Program-made: the position numbers and the translations under genes
Assembly: GCF_001653235.2 (NCBI RefSeq)
Contig: NW_019154047.1
Span: 62,001-126,000, forward strand
Length of the DNA stretch: 64,000 nucleotides
DNA from: Pochonia chlamydosporia 170
Taxonomy: Eukaryota > Ascomycota > Sordariomycetes > Hypocreales > Clavicipitaceae
Direction of reading: 5' to 3'
Shown: in pieces, positions 10,731-21,800 of the stretch
Position numbering within the stretch: the stretch's first letter is position 1
How the letters are laid out: every line of letters starts with the position of its first letter
Notes under the pieces: model-generated
What the model was told of the DNA's origin: nothing
Database searches by the model: none
The model's input: only the letters and a program-made list of their open reading frames with translations

Positions 10731-11738
10731 ATGCAAAGCGACCGTAGAAAACTGGTCATCGTTGGAGATGGTGCTTGTGGGAAAACCTGTTTGTTGATGT
10801 GAGTTCGCTTACCATCATCACGGGCATTTTCGTGTCATTATACCGCGCTCCTCACCCAAACCTTCAAGCCTTCACATGCACTCTGTTGCTGATTCGGTTT
10901 CTAGTGTATTCTCCAAGGGTGCGTTTCCTGAGGTAAGTACATCAGCGGTTCTGCTGCCACCGTATCCCTAAATGCACCAGGGGAGAGCTTTTCGCGACGA
11001 AACCACAAAACGACCTCTGTGTCTGAAAGCCGAGCGGTCTGGATGATCACATTCCACTTGGTTCTAGGGCTAATGGTGTTTGAAGGTGTACGTCCCTACC
11101 GTATTCGAGAACTACGTCGCCGACGTCGAGGTTGATGGTGAGCGCGTTGAGTTGGCCTTGTGGGATACGGCAGGACAAGAAGACTATGACCGCCTCCGTC
11201 CCCTCTCCTACCCTGGCACCCACGTTGTCCTGGTCTGCTTCGCCATCGACTCACCTGATTCCCTCGAAAATGTTAAACAGAAGGTATGGATTATGAGCTC
11301 CTACTTTTAATTGGCGTGTTTTGCAAGTAGATTCGTCTCGCTGCTACGTGGGAGTTCGGCTAATGAGATAATGGTATGTGTTAGTGGGCTCCGGAGGTCT
11401 CTGGCTACTGCCGGGGAGTGCCCGTCATCCTAGTTGGTTGCAAGATGGATCTGCGATTCGACCAAAAGACGCTTGCGGAGCTGAAGAAAATTGACAAGAA
11501 ACCCGTCACTCCTGAGGAGGTGAGCATATCATACAAGATATCCTGCGCCGACCGAGTTGCTTACTCGACTACACAGGGAGAGAAGATGCGAACGTCCATC
11601 AACGCCCGCATATACCTTGAGTGCTCAGCAAAGATCAACCAGGGTGTCCGTGAGGTATTCGAGAGTGCTACCAGGGCTGCTCTTCTATCTCGACCTCACG
11701 AGAAGATGCGAAAGTGTGCCGTTTGTCCGGTTCTATAA
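10731..11738 (+). CDS. Rho-family small GTPase, Rho1-like paralog
   Basis: Membrane-anchored molecular switch; Rho1-type GTPases control glucan synthase, the cell-wall integrity kinase pathway and actin polarity in fungi. Five exons: 10731-10798, 10905-10932, 11086-11283, 11385-11519 and 11577-11738, all with GT-AG introns and matching phases, give 196 residues. Visible motifs: P-loop GDGACGKT (residues 12-19), effector loop [29 protein letters not shown], base-recognition GCKMDL (family norm GCKKDL) and CSA. The C-terminus CPVL is a CaaX box whose terminal Leu predicts geranylgeranylation. The small 28-nt second exon is split exactly where canonical rho1 genes carry introns. It differs from canonical Rho1 at the N-terminus and in the polybasic tail (HEKMRKCAV), so it is probably a diverged extra copy. 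Confidence 0.92.
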
Positions 11739-13447
11739 TTTGTGGAGTCACCAATCGTTCTGTGTCGAGGTATACGGTGTCCCCTGCCATGCAGTCATTG
11801 TTCCTCCTGCCCTCAGATTTTTTGATACAACATTTGCCATGACGCAGGGTAGCAGGTGAATAACCAGAGGCTCTCCTAGTTTCCACAAACATACATACAT
11901 GTATCAATGATAAAAGAATTGTCAAGTTCTTGAGTTAACGACCCAAGCTTTGCAAATTCCGTTGCTACAGGACACGGGTTGTGGACGGACCAACAAAAGT
12001 GTTGTATCAATAGCCGCTCAGAGCCACAAGGAAGCACCTTCAGCCTCGAAACTACGTATACTTCGGCAGGCTTGGTACGGGAACTTGGAATCGAATGCGA
12101 CTGCGCGAGTGTTACCCACGTAGGCTCCACTAAGCGAGGCGTAGGACTTGTCTTTGTATACGCGGGTGACATCGGTGTATTTTGCCATGAGGAACGGCCG
12201 ACACCAAGCTTCACGTGTGTGATTCCATTGTAGGATAGCCAGCAGGAGTCAACTCGCGAGGACTCCACCCCTCGACACCTGCGGCTCACTTCGCCCCAAC
12301 ACGTGGCTGGAGCTAAGGGAGGAGTGACAATGCCAGGTAGGGCGGATACTGCCGCTCGCCATGTCTTGTGCCTGATGCTTCCGAATCTTCTACGGAGTTC
12401 CAGATGCAGGCTTGTTTGGAGTGGGGCTCATACTCAACCTTCCCAAGCCATATGGCGGAGGCAGTCAAGGGTCGCGACATCATCACCCGTCCGTTCCCCG
12501 GCTGCTCCAGGTGCCTTTGGCCGGAACACCATTCGATACAACAGTTAACCCGGACATACTCTGGGCACACCGTGTGAAGAGGATGGAACTGTCTCAAAGC
12601 AATGTATCCGTCGTGGCAGTAATGATGATGAAGTGCACTCTTGGATTATCGTGGAGTTAAGTTTTGTATGGCAATCTCGCATGGGCAGTTCCATCGGGTT
12701 TGAGGAAGGGGATCGCACGAAAATTAGAGCAATTTAAACAAATTAACTTATGTACTGAGGGCCGACTACGTTCTTCCGCATATCTAGTCAAGGGTTTTGA
12801 TCCATTGGTGCCGTGTACACGGGTTCTGTCTGGCAGCTGTTGCTGAATGACTCTGATGTGGATGTGGAGACCACCGGCCCACAAGTTCAAGAGCACTTTA
12901 CGCGACACCCTTGGCCCATGCGAACGCGTAGCGTGCGCGCCCAGACACTGGCCAGCGTGATCTCTAATCCGCATTCCTACCTTTTTGCTGAGGCGTTACT
13001 TCGCCCAACACAAGCCAATTGCCAAATTGTGGCGACACTCTGGGTGTGCAAAGTTTGTACGGGAGCCGACTCCCTTTCGGTATGTCCGCACAAATTTTAT
13101 CTCCTTCTCCAGCTAAGCGGCTTGTCGGGTTGACACTGGCCGGATTGCAGCTCCCTAACTTTCCACCTCCTCAGGACTGACCCTGTGGCCGTTCGCCGGA
13201 TGTTTTGGCTCAACTGACGTCTCGTACGCAGACACCGCGAGGATTTTTACTCCAGCACTTCCGACAGAATAACGCAGCGAATCGTTCACCGTGGCAGCCG
13301 TATCTACGCTGTGGCACCATTTATACGGAAGGATGTGTATCGCAAATGCAGGACCTCGGCGAGCATCCGGTTTTTATCTGCTGCAAAGACCTTCCTGCTG
13401 CCATCTAAGATGCTATTTTTGAAATCTCTGCCAGGTCAAATACGATC
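11739..13447. other. 1.7-kb gene-poor stretch
   Basis: No supportable gene. Several overlapping ORFs of 60-140 codons occur on both strands (for example 11979-12233 +, 12412-12660 +, 12813-13133 +, 11876-12289 -), but none shows a domain, signal peptide or good start. It may be the long upstream region and UTR of the forkhead gene, or eroded sequence. Confidence 0.4.
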
Positions 13448-14914
13448 ATGTCGCCGCATGAGATGTCGGCCGCATCTCCTCCAGAAAACGCCTGCCCAAA
13501 CGGGTCCCATGGACCAGGCGAGGGATCCCGCACGACACATCTAATTCTTCCTCCCAATGTTTCGTTTTCTCCGATCACAGACGACGGGACAAAGCCCAAA
13601 TACAAATATCACCAACTCATAGCGATGGCCATCCTCCGATCGCCTATGCGTCGACTCACACTAAAGGAGATTTACAAATGGATCAGCGATACTTACTCCT
13701 TCTACGAGCCGGGCCAAGAATGGCAGAACTGCGTCCGACATTCTCTAAGTATGCACAAGGAATTCATCAAAACCAAGAGGCAAGAGGGTGATCCTGGTTT
13801 GGGTGGCTACTGGGAAATTAAACCCGGTAATGAGTCTAAATTGCTCAGGAAATCAACTCGAAAAGCAGCATCTACCGAAGTATGTCTTATATCGATACGT
13901 CCTGAGCCCTCCAGCCTAACTAAGGCCCCGATGGGAGTGCCCTCGCCTCACCCGCCTGCATCTACCTCGCAAATCCCACGCCATCCGCCCAATCAGTGTC
14001 CGGAAGATGTCGTGACCAGAAGTTCTGACGTCCTTCGTCTTGTGGGCTCCTCATCGGACTCCTCACCCGTACCGAGATGCTCCCAGGCACGAAACCGGAG
14101 GCGGAATCACGGTCTTCGAACCCAGTCTCGCACAACCGCAACATCACCACCCCTAAAGCGGAAGTTTGATTCGACGGATGTCGCACCGGCCGAAATGCGG
14201 CCAACGCCGCAAACATTCTACCTGACTCAGATGCCTGAGCTATCTAACGGACGCGCCGAGGTGGAAATCGCTCGTATACGGGGGTCGACCTGCGGATCAA
14301 TGAAGCTTCGGCCTCCATCATATTCACCCGGACATCAATCCAGTGACGTAGGTACGAATCCACCCTCGACTCCAGCCGTGCGGGCTGATTCCCCGCCGCC
14401 CTTACCCTCACCGAGCACAAGTGGACGTATGCGCCAGAATTTGTCAAGTCAGAGCCTACAGTCAACGCCGCCACCTTTATTTGACATTGACGAAGACAAC
14501 TGTCCATGGAGTTTTTTCGGCTTGAGTGAAATTGGAATCAACCCCGATATCAATCCACAGCCGGAATTCGACATTTTTCCAGACCCTGTGTCAATGGATA
14601 GCCCTCTCACTGTTCGTATCGGATCAGTGGATGCTCACTCCCCAGTCAATCGCGCAGCCAGGCGAGCGCCACGGGACGGATCCCCTCCCACGGCTGCCCT
14701 TGCTGATATCCCGAACTTTGGCGCGAAACAGCATCGCATCTCAACACCTCTGGTCAAGACTGCTGAGTGCTGCTCATCACTCTTCTTGGAGGCATTAAAT
14801 AAGGCATGTGACGGGCCAGGTTCGCCACTTTGGTCACCGCAGTCGTCGCCGTCGCCATGGGATTCTTCCTACGAGCCCTCCACAATGCTGTATCACAGAG
14901 ATGGCGATAATTAA
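13448..14914 (+). CDS. Forkhead (winged-helix) transcription factor
   Basis: DNA-binding regulator, 488 residues, open from ATG 13448 without required introns. The forkhead domain spans about residues 49-135: KPKYKYHQLIAMAI, then RRLTLKEIYKWISDTYSFY, then the recognition helix WQNCVRHSLSMHKEFIK, and wing residues GLGGYWEIKPG. Family members usually read WQNSIRHNLSLN here, so two residues of the DNA-reading helix differ (S-I to C-V, N to S). The rest is a long Pro/Ser-rich, low-complexity tail of the kind usual in fungal Fkh/Hcm1 proteins. A 45-bp in-frame candidate intron (13880-13924, GTATGT donor, CTAAC close to the acceptor) may or may not be spliced. The gene converges on the second PAQR gene. 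Target genes cannot be inferred. Confidence 0.9.
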   Translation: MSPHEMSAASPPENACPNGSHGPGEGSRTTHLILPPNVSFSPITDDGTKPKYKYHQLIAMAILRSPMRRLTLKEIYKWISDTYSFYEPGQEWQNCVRHSLSMHKEFIKTKRQEGDPGLGGYWEIKPGNESKLLRKSTRKAASTEVCLISIRPEPSSLTKAPMGVPSPHPPASTSQIPRHPPNQCPEDVVTRSSDVLRLVGSSSDSSPVPRCSQARNRRRNHGLRTQSRTTATSPPLKRKFDSTDVAPAEMRPTPQTFYLTQMPELSNGRAEVEIARIRGSTCGSMKLRPPSYSPGHQSSDVGTNPPSTPAVRADSPPPLPSPSTSGRMRQNLSSQSLQSTPPPLFDIDEDNCPWSFFGLSEIGINPDINPQPEFDIFPDPVSMDSPLTVRIGSVDAHSPVNRAARRAPRDGSPPTAALADIPNFGAKQHRISTPLVKTAECCSSLFLEALNKACDGPGSPLWSPQSSPSPWDSSYEPSTMLYHRDGDN

Positions 14915-15059
14915 CCGACATTGATATAATGTAGTCGGTTTCAGCCATGGCGGCTCGCAAAAGCAACCGCAATGAAATTTTTCTACCGGGTGTAAGTACT
15001 CCATACAAAAAATTCACGAAGTTGTGCCAGCCACTAGTCGTGTATTCCATTCTTCCCGT

Positions 15060-16280
15060 TTAAATAATAACCTTGTCCACAGAAGACTCCAATACACGTC
15101 GATTATGGTTATATGTGATTAAGCCCAACAAGTTGCCCGCTGATACTCCGCCCTGGCAATAGGCAGACATGCTTCCATCCACCCGCCAGCTCGCATAGAC
15201 ATCCATCAACCCTTGGAGTCTAATGAATGCGCCAGCCATCACCAAAGCATGCATCAAGTTGTGGCTTTGCCCAAACAAGTCAAACTTGCCTGGGAACCAA
15301 CGCTCAGGCACCCTAGTTGTGTACAGGAGCCCCCCTAAAAGGTTAATCGCTGCCAGCCAGACAAATGATCGAAATCCCACTGCCTTGTCCAGCACCTCAA
15401 CGGTCCCGAAGGCGTCCCAAGCGGCAGCAACGGGGATGAACAGGCTTGCCCCGAGGAAGCAGTACATGAGGGTCCTCATAGTACGGTACTTTGGTTGATG
15501 AAACCACGATCGCAGGGTTAGTGCTATGCAAAGGCCGGCAGTCATCGTCAGGGCAGAAAAAAACGTTAACCGGAGGGTTGAACGGGCACACCGGAGAGCA
15601 AAGTGAATGCAGGAAATACCGGAACCCCACATAACAACCACAATGCCCACGTGGTCAAGGTTATTGCTAAACCTATACGCGGCGTAACTGTGGTCGGAAA
15701 AAATATGGAAAACGGTAGAAAGAGCGAAGCAAAAAATGACGCTAATATAATACAAGGAAACTGCTGCAAGGTCAAAGGGATCGTTGCGGCGCGGGGATTT
15801 GGAAATGGTAAACTCGGTGTGTAAGAAGCTACCAAAACGCTGGAGGAAGTATAGGGCCCCGATGAGGTGCGACCATACATTGACTATTTGCCTCGGTTAA
15901 TGAAGGAGCTCGATTTATTGCCGGGGTTTTGTGCTTCTGCGCCTGCCTGTTTCGTTGTGGATGCAGAATATGCTCCTCATGGATCTTCGGTTGGAGTAGG
16001 AAGCGCAACTGCTAGTGATTTAATTGACGATTTTCCAGTTCCATGGAGCATTTCCCACCGATATCCAGAGAGTATAAACTCGTTATCTCTGATGGAATTT
16101 AGATTAAAACAAGGAGCTAAGTCATGCTGTACTTGCGGATTTTTCACTTACTTCTGCCATGCCACTGCTCCGGTTAGAATGGTTGACTCGGACCTGCAGC
16201 CAGCCGAACATCTCGGAGCTTGACTTACGCGCCTCTTCTCTTGACAGTATTCTCTGCCGGGATATAGTTTTGAATGCCAT
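15060..16280 (-). CDS. PAQR family seven-TM protein, divergent, with a GC-AG intron
   Basis: Second PAQR protein of the window, of the mPR/Izh type. Five exons: 16280-16229 (MAFKTISRQRILSREEA), 16167-16152 (16 nt), 16088-16059, 16011-15947 and 15883-15060. They join in phase to read SREEAPVAWQKDNEFILSGY, then RSCASYSNRRSMRSIFC and IHNETVNVWSHLIGALYFL, which is the family's N-terminal signature. Downstream are STVFHIFSDHS with its His, and FPGKFDLFGQSHNLMHALV with the C-terminal His pair. Introns are 61, 63, 47 and 63 bp; the last (15946-15884) has a GC donor, AG/GCAGGC. Total 328 residues, normal length, ending in a Tyr/Asn/Arg-rich tail. The 16-nt exon 2 is the weakest part of the model. Likely role: membrane receptor-like or lipid/zinc homeostasis protein. 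Confidence 0.88.
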
Positions 16281-16563
16281 GTCAGAATAAACGAGCAAAT
16301 CAGCAATCCAGACATGTAAGGGTTAGTGGTTATCTGCCAAAAAATATCTAGAAATGACATAGCGTCATTGAATAAGTCCTATCCAAATAGCCTGCGTCCT
16401 GGCGCTGGCTCAACGACACAATTGGCGAATAGCAGTTGCTACAGTAATGTGGATTTACTGAAGTCTAACAGCTTGCAAGGAACATTCCCATTCGGAGGAA
16501 GGTACAGTACTGAAGGATTATTCTACGGGCTTACACGTGGCAGGATTGGAACGTTGGCATAAT

Positions 16564-16670
16564 TGTGACGGTACAAGGCACGAGCAGGGTCGGATGCGAC
16601 TTGGATAAAGTGATTGTTCACAAGGAGAGTAAGAGCTGCCGAAGGAAGCTCTGACCCGAGCTATCTGAGT
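16564..16670. repeat. Dispersed repeat, copy 1
   Basis: About 105 bases that align almost without gaps to 25681-25787. The shared core is TGCGACTTGGAT, then AAG, GATT and TTCACAAGGAGA. Many differences are transitions (G/A, C/T), as expected after repeat-induced point mutation. It lies about 285 bases upstream of the start of the second PAQR gene. Confidence 0.6.
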
Positions 16671-17856
16671 CCTAAAGTGGGGCCGTTCCCTTACAATAAT
16701 AAGGCATTCTCAGCTTAAAACACAATGACAAATTAGCCCGGGACACCAGCAAGCTGGGTACGGTTTAGCGTCGTGAGTTGCTACGTACGGTGCGGAGTGT
16801 TTTGCCAAGCAATGATCGGAGTTGAAAGCTGGCCTAACAGAAAACTACGGGTATAGTTGACTATGCATCGCTGGAGCCCCTCTTCCTCGTGGGAATCAAG
16901 AGACACACCTGAGCATGGACGAAAGGTGTACGATGCTGTGAATGCGGACGGCAAATTCCGATATGCGTGGATGTGGCTTTAGGAATTGCCAGCATTTGGC
17001 CGTCTTGGACAGGGCATTGCTGCTGTAGTAGGAGTTGGTGACCAAGGGCAGCAACACTCTCACCTTTCTGCTTGTCAATATCGACCGCTGCGCAGCTAAG
17101 ACATACGCACTCAAGACTACGAGCTGTCACGGACCTTTCGGAGTACCTCACCCTCTTGATGCCTCTGGGTCTTTTTGCGGACCGCTTAAGTATGCTTTGA
17201 TTTGATATCAAGAGACATGAAAGCATGCCAAAACCCGGCCAAAAGAGGCCATAGCACGACCAAGCGCGTTTTGTTTGTTGAGTAGTCAAATGAATTAGCT
17301 CCCCCCATAGTTCACACTGGTAACTTCCTTTCTTTCTTCCACTGCGCAGTCAAGCCCAATACTCTGCCAGGTCACAACGCCAACGTATCGTAACTCCATA
17401 ATATTGCGCCCCTACAAATCCATTTTCTCCCTTATTTCTACATCGCGCTTGCAGGTCTTCCACTTGATCGAAAGTAGACCAAAGAACAGAACAACACCTG
17501 CTGAGGAGCTGTCGGGGCGAAACTGAGTTCTTGAAAGCCGCGGAATGGGAGATCTCACCGGCATGCAGGAGTGCTCAGCAAAGGCAACGGTTGCCCAAGT
17601 CAATGTCAACTAACCGGACACGCTTGGTACGACACCAATCAGTGCATTAGTCCATGAGGGTCACATTAACGCCGTGTAGTACCTCATCGACCATGCGTTG
17701 CTTGACGGCCGGCGCCACGCCCTTTTGAGCTGTACTTGGCAGGTATATAGCTATAATGCCACTAATACTTTTCTGGACTGAAGTTTTTTTCAATATCGAT
17801 CTTCTGTGCAGTATTACTGTGTTGTGCACTTGGTGCTTCCGGTGCGATTCTTTCTT

Positions 17857-18309
17857 TCAATAAAATTTGGCCATGGAGATACTCACGGTACTTGATGGTA
17901 CTTTCAAAATTTGGTAACATCCAAAATCGGACTCAAATTTGTAACGGTTTACAAAGCGTTTCATCCAAGTGCCGCTGCGCCAGAAGTACAATTTTTTAGT
18001 AGCTATAAGTACACGGACACGATGCTGGATCCACAGCCCCACGTGACAGTGCGAACCCTCCAGATCAGTACTTCTCATTCTCATTAGAACACAAACATAG
18101 CTTGCATAACGTGATCCAGCCGCTTCTCCATTCCAATCAGGCGAATATTCCCTTGACTCTCCCTGAAGGTAAGGTTGGATCCACATTAACCTCCGATCAA
18201 TCTGGAGTGCCACACTTCGCCAGTTAACATTTTTGAACTTTAAACTTGTGAATAGCTTCATGAACGACATTTTGGAACCAGAACTGGGTGCCCAAGATTG
18301 TGCACTCAT
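17857..18309 (-). CDS. Possible small hypothetical protein
   Basis: 150-codon open frame from an ATG at 18309. The composition looks protein-like (Trp-, Tyr- and Arg-rich, with three Cys), with stretches such as RRLMWIQPYLQGESREYSP and CHVGLWIQ. There is no signal peptide, membrane segment or recognised domain. It may be an exon or a remnant of a larger gene; no splice partners were identified. Kept at low confidence. Confidence 0.28.
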   Translation of the reverse strand: MSAQSWAPSSGSKMSFMKLFTSLKFKNVNWRSVALQIDRRLMWIQPYLQGESREYSPDWNGEAAGSRYASYVCVLMRMRSTDLEGSHCHVGLWIQHRVRVLIATKKLYFWRSGTWMKRFVNRYKFESDFGCYQILKVPSSTVSISMAKFY

Positions 18310-18882
18310 GATAACTAATCACTCACATGACCGTGCCTGGCATAGTGGGGCCGTGGATGCCATAGAGAAGACGTCCAGGCAGACTTCCTCTGGTTTTGTC
18401 CCATGCATTGGTTTGCGGCTTGTCATACCCCGCACTGCCAGCGAAGATGAGCGACACTGATGCCAGCCTTTCGCCGACACCGCGTCGGATTCACCAAGTT
18501 GTGCACGCCGGACTCTGACATGCTGGTGACAGCAGATGCGTGGACCGTCACCTGGTTGGCTAAGAACAGAAAATGGCAGTCATTTGCTACACTTGCAGCA
18601 CCCCATGTGCATCGCCCCCAGCCTTGTTCCGCGCATACCCTTTCCTCCAGCTCTTGGAGCCCAACTCCTGCCAGATGTCCTCCTCCGCAAGGAGCTGGTG
18701 CTCTTTCACTCAGTACGGATTTTCGTTTTTGCTCCAGCATATCTTTGCCTCCCAAGCTCTGATTCACTGTAGGGAGCCTACTGGTCATTTGAACTGCGCT
18801 GTAATGCCACGCCCTTTTGCCATACATGGCCGCAATCTCGCTTGCCTGGTATCTTCAACTCTTTGGGAGTCCATAAGTCAGT

Positions 18883-21800
18883 ATGCCTGAACCCGAAAGG
18901 TATACAGTCGGCTGGATCTGCGCCATAAAGACCGAGTACGTTGCCGCACGAGCATTTCTCGACGAGATACACAAAGACCCGGTAGCCGTGTCGCCGAACG
19001 ACAATAACGCTTATACAACGGGCAGAATGGGAGAACACAACGTCGTTATTGCTGTCTTGCCTGACGGGGAGTACGGCATATCCTCTGCTGCAAGCGTCGC
19101 AAGGGATATGATGCACAGCTTTTCGAATATTAGAGTTGGTCTGATGGTCGGCATTGGTGGTGGTGCGCCAAGCAGAAAGCATGATATCCGTCTCGGCGAC
19201 ATTGTGGTCAGCGCCCCTCGAGATGGTAAGGGTGGCGTGTTTCAGTACGACTTTGGCAAAACCATTCAAGATCAGAGTTTCAGGCCCACGGGATTTCTGA
19301 ACCAACCCCCTGCTGTCCTGCGTACAGCGATGACTCTACTCAGTGGCCAGTACGAGAGTGACGGCCACAATATTGAAATGGATATCAACGACATTCTCCA
19401 AGAGAAGCCACGGTTGCAGAATACGTACGGCCGACCGGACCCAAGTAGCGACAGGTTGTATCGATCCGGAGTTGTGCATCCTGTAAATGACGACGCAAGC
19501 TGCGTGGCAACCTGCGGTACCGATGGATCAAAGCTAATACTGCGACCCGAACGAACTCGACACGAGGATAATCCGGCAATTCACTACGGCCTGATCGCTT
19601 CGGCGAACCAGTTGATGAAGGACGCTCTGATTAGGGATAAGCTCGCCACAGAAATGGGCGTTTTATGCTTTGAAATGGAAGCGGCTGGGCTCATGAACCA
19701 TTTCCCTTGTCTGGTTGTTCGCGGCATATGCGACTATTCAGACTCCCACAAAAAAAAGGAGTGGCAGGGGTATGCAGCAATGACAGCTGCAGCATATGCC
19801 AAAGATCTTCTCCGCCGAATAGCGCCAAATAAGATTGAGGCTGAGAAGAAACTCGGCGACATTCTGTCCGGTAATTCTAAGCCCTAAATTTTATGTCGTT
19901 AATACATGTTAATCCTATGTGCAGACCTCCATGGAGCTGCAGAACAGGGCCTGGACATTGCACAAAAGCACCATGAAGTTGCAGAAACGCATTTAGGGAT
20001 TGTAAAAGCGCGGCTGTCCCAAAAAGAACAAGAGGAAATACAAAAGTGTCACCAGCTGTTCCGCCTCACGGATGGCAGCAGGGATACCACATACGAGTGG
20101 TATAAAGACCGAGTGGAGGACAGAGTTAAAGACACGTGCCTGTGGTTCCTCCAGCACGAGCGCTTCCAAAGCTGGTTAAAACAGGATTTCGGGCCCCTGC
20201 TAGTCACGGCAGATCCTGGCTGTGGAAAGTCAGTATTAGCCAAGTACTTAATCGACCACGGCTTACCACAATCGGCAACTATATGCTACTTCTTCTTTAA
20301 AGACCAAGACCAGAATACCGTCCGCCAAGCATTATGCGCTCTGCTTCACCAGCTCTTCTCTCAGAAACCGGCTCTAATTGAACACGCCATGACCCAATTC
20401 CGTAAGGATGGGCAAGGTTTAATCAACTCTACAGAATCGCTCTGGAAGGTTTTACGAAGCGCCCTGAAAGATCCCCAGGCAAGACCCGTAATTATGGTCC
20501 TTGACGCCCTGGACGAATGTGCCGAATCAGAGTTTACGAATCTAATGCGGAATGTGCAGAGCCAATTCCGCAGCGATCAATCGGGCCATGGCACGGTGAA
20601 GTATCTTCTAACGAGCCGCCCATATGAGCAGATCGTGTCTGAGTTCCAGGACCTATTAGGTTCTTTCCCAAATATTCGCATACCAGGTGAGGAGGAGTCG
20701 GAAGCCATCAGTCAGGAGGTGAACTGCGTCATTACGCACCGGGTCAATCAGCTGTCGGAGAAGAAGCACCTCTCAGATCAAGTCAAGGTTCGCCTAATGG
20801 ATCGATTGCTCAAAATTACGCACCGCACCTACCTCTGGGCGTACCTTGTGTTCGACCACTTGAAGACAAAGGACTTCAAAAAGACGCCGAGAGGGGTTGA
20901 ATCCGCCATTACAACTCTGCCAGAGACTGTTAACGATGCATATGAACAGATTCTGAACAGGTCTAAGGAACCATTGTTAGCCCGAAAGGCATTGAGTATT
21001 ATCTTAGCCGCGAGTCGGCCGCTAACACTCTCGGAAATGAACGTAGCCGTAAATATAGACGGCGAATCACGGTCTATGGACGACCTAGACTTGGAGGACG
21101 AAAACGACTTCAAGTGTCGTCTCAGATCTTTGTGCGGATTGTTCCTTTCAATCCATCATGGCAAAATTTATTTCCTTCATCAAACTGCTCGCGAGTTTCT
21201 CCTTGTAAATTTAGCGTTACCCATAACTACTTCATCAGGGCTACGCTGGCATCACTCCATTACCATTCACCAGGCACACACCGTTCTTGCGGAGCTCTGT
21301 GTGCTGTATCTAAACTTCTTCAACTCTGACTTCGGCCTTCCGACAAACGCAAATGGGGAAATCAACCACTCTGTCGATAGTCACGCCTTCTTAGATTACT
21401 CGGCCAAAACGTGGGGCAGTCACTTCCGCAAGGCTAGGATAATGGATAACGCTTCTATTATGCCTTACGCTCTAAGAATTTCTAATCCAGATTTAAAGAG
21501 CTATTCGGCATGGTTTAGAATCTATTGGAGGACTACACGGATGGAGGATACAGATTTCACGGATCTTTTGGTGGCGTCATATTTTGGACATAGTGGCGTG
21601 GTCAAGTTGCTGCTGGAGCAAGGCGCCGATATCGAGGCCAAGGACAGTAAGCACGGTCGAACGCCGCTGTTATGGGCCGCCAACAAGGGCCACGGACCCG
21701 TAGTCAAGCTGCTGCTGAGGAATGGCGCCAACGTTGAGGCTAAGGACAGTGAATACAATCAAACGCCACTATCGTTGGCCGCCTTACAAGGGCATGGGGC

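Larger units (their letters stand above)
16281..18882. other. 2.6-kb stretch, mostly without recognisable genes
   Basis: Upstream region of the second PAQR gene and of the NLR. It holds a dispersed repeat copy at 16564-16670 and one possible small gene at 17857-18309 on the minus strand, listed separately. Other ORFs (16861-17289 -, 18423-18827 -, 18460-18762 +) overlap each other in several frames and show no family features. Confidence 0.4.
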
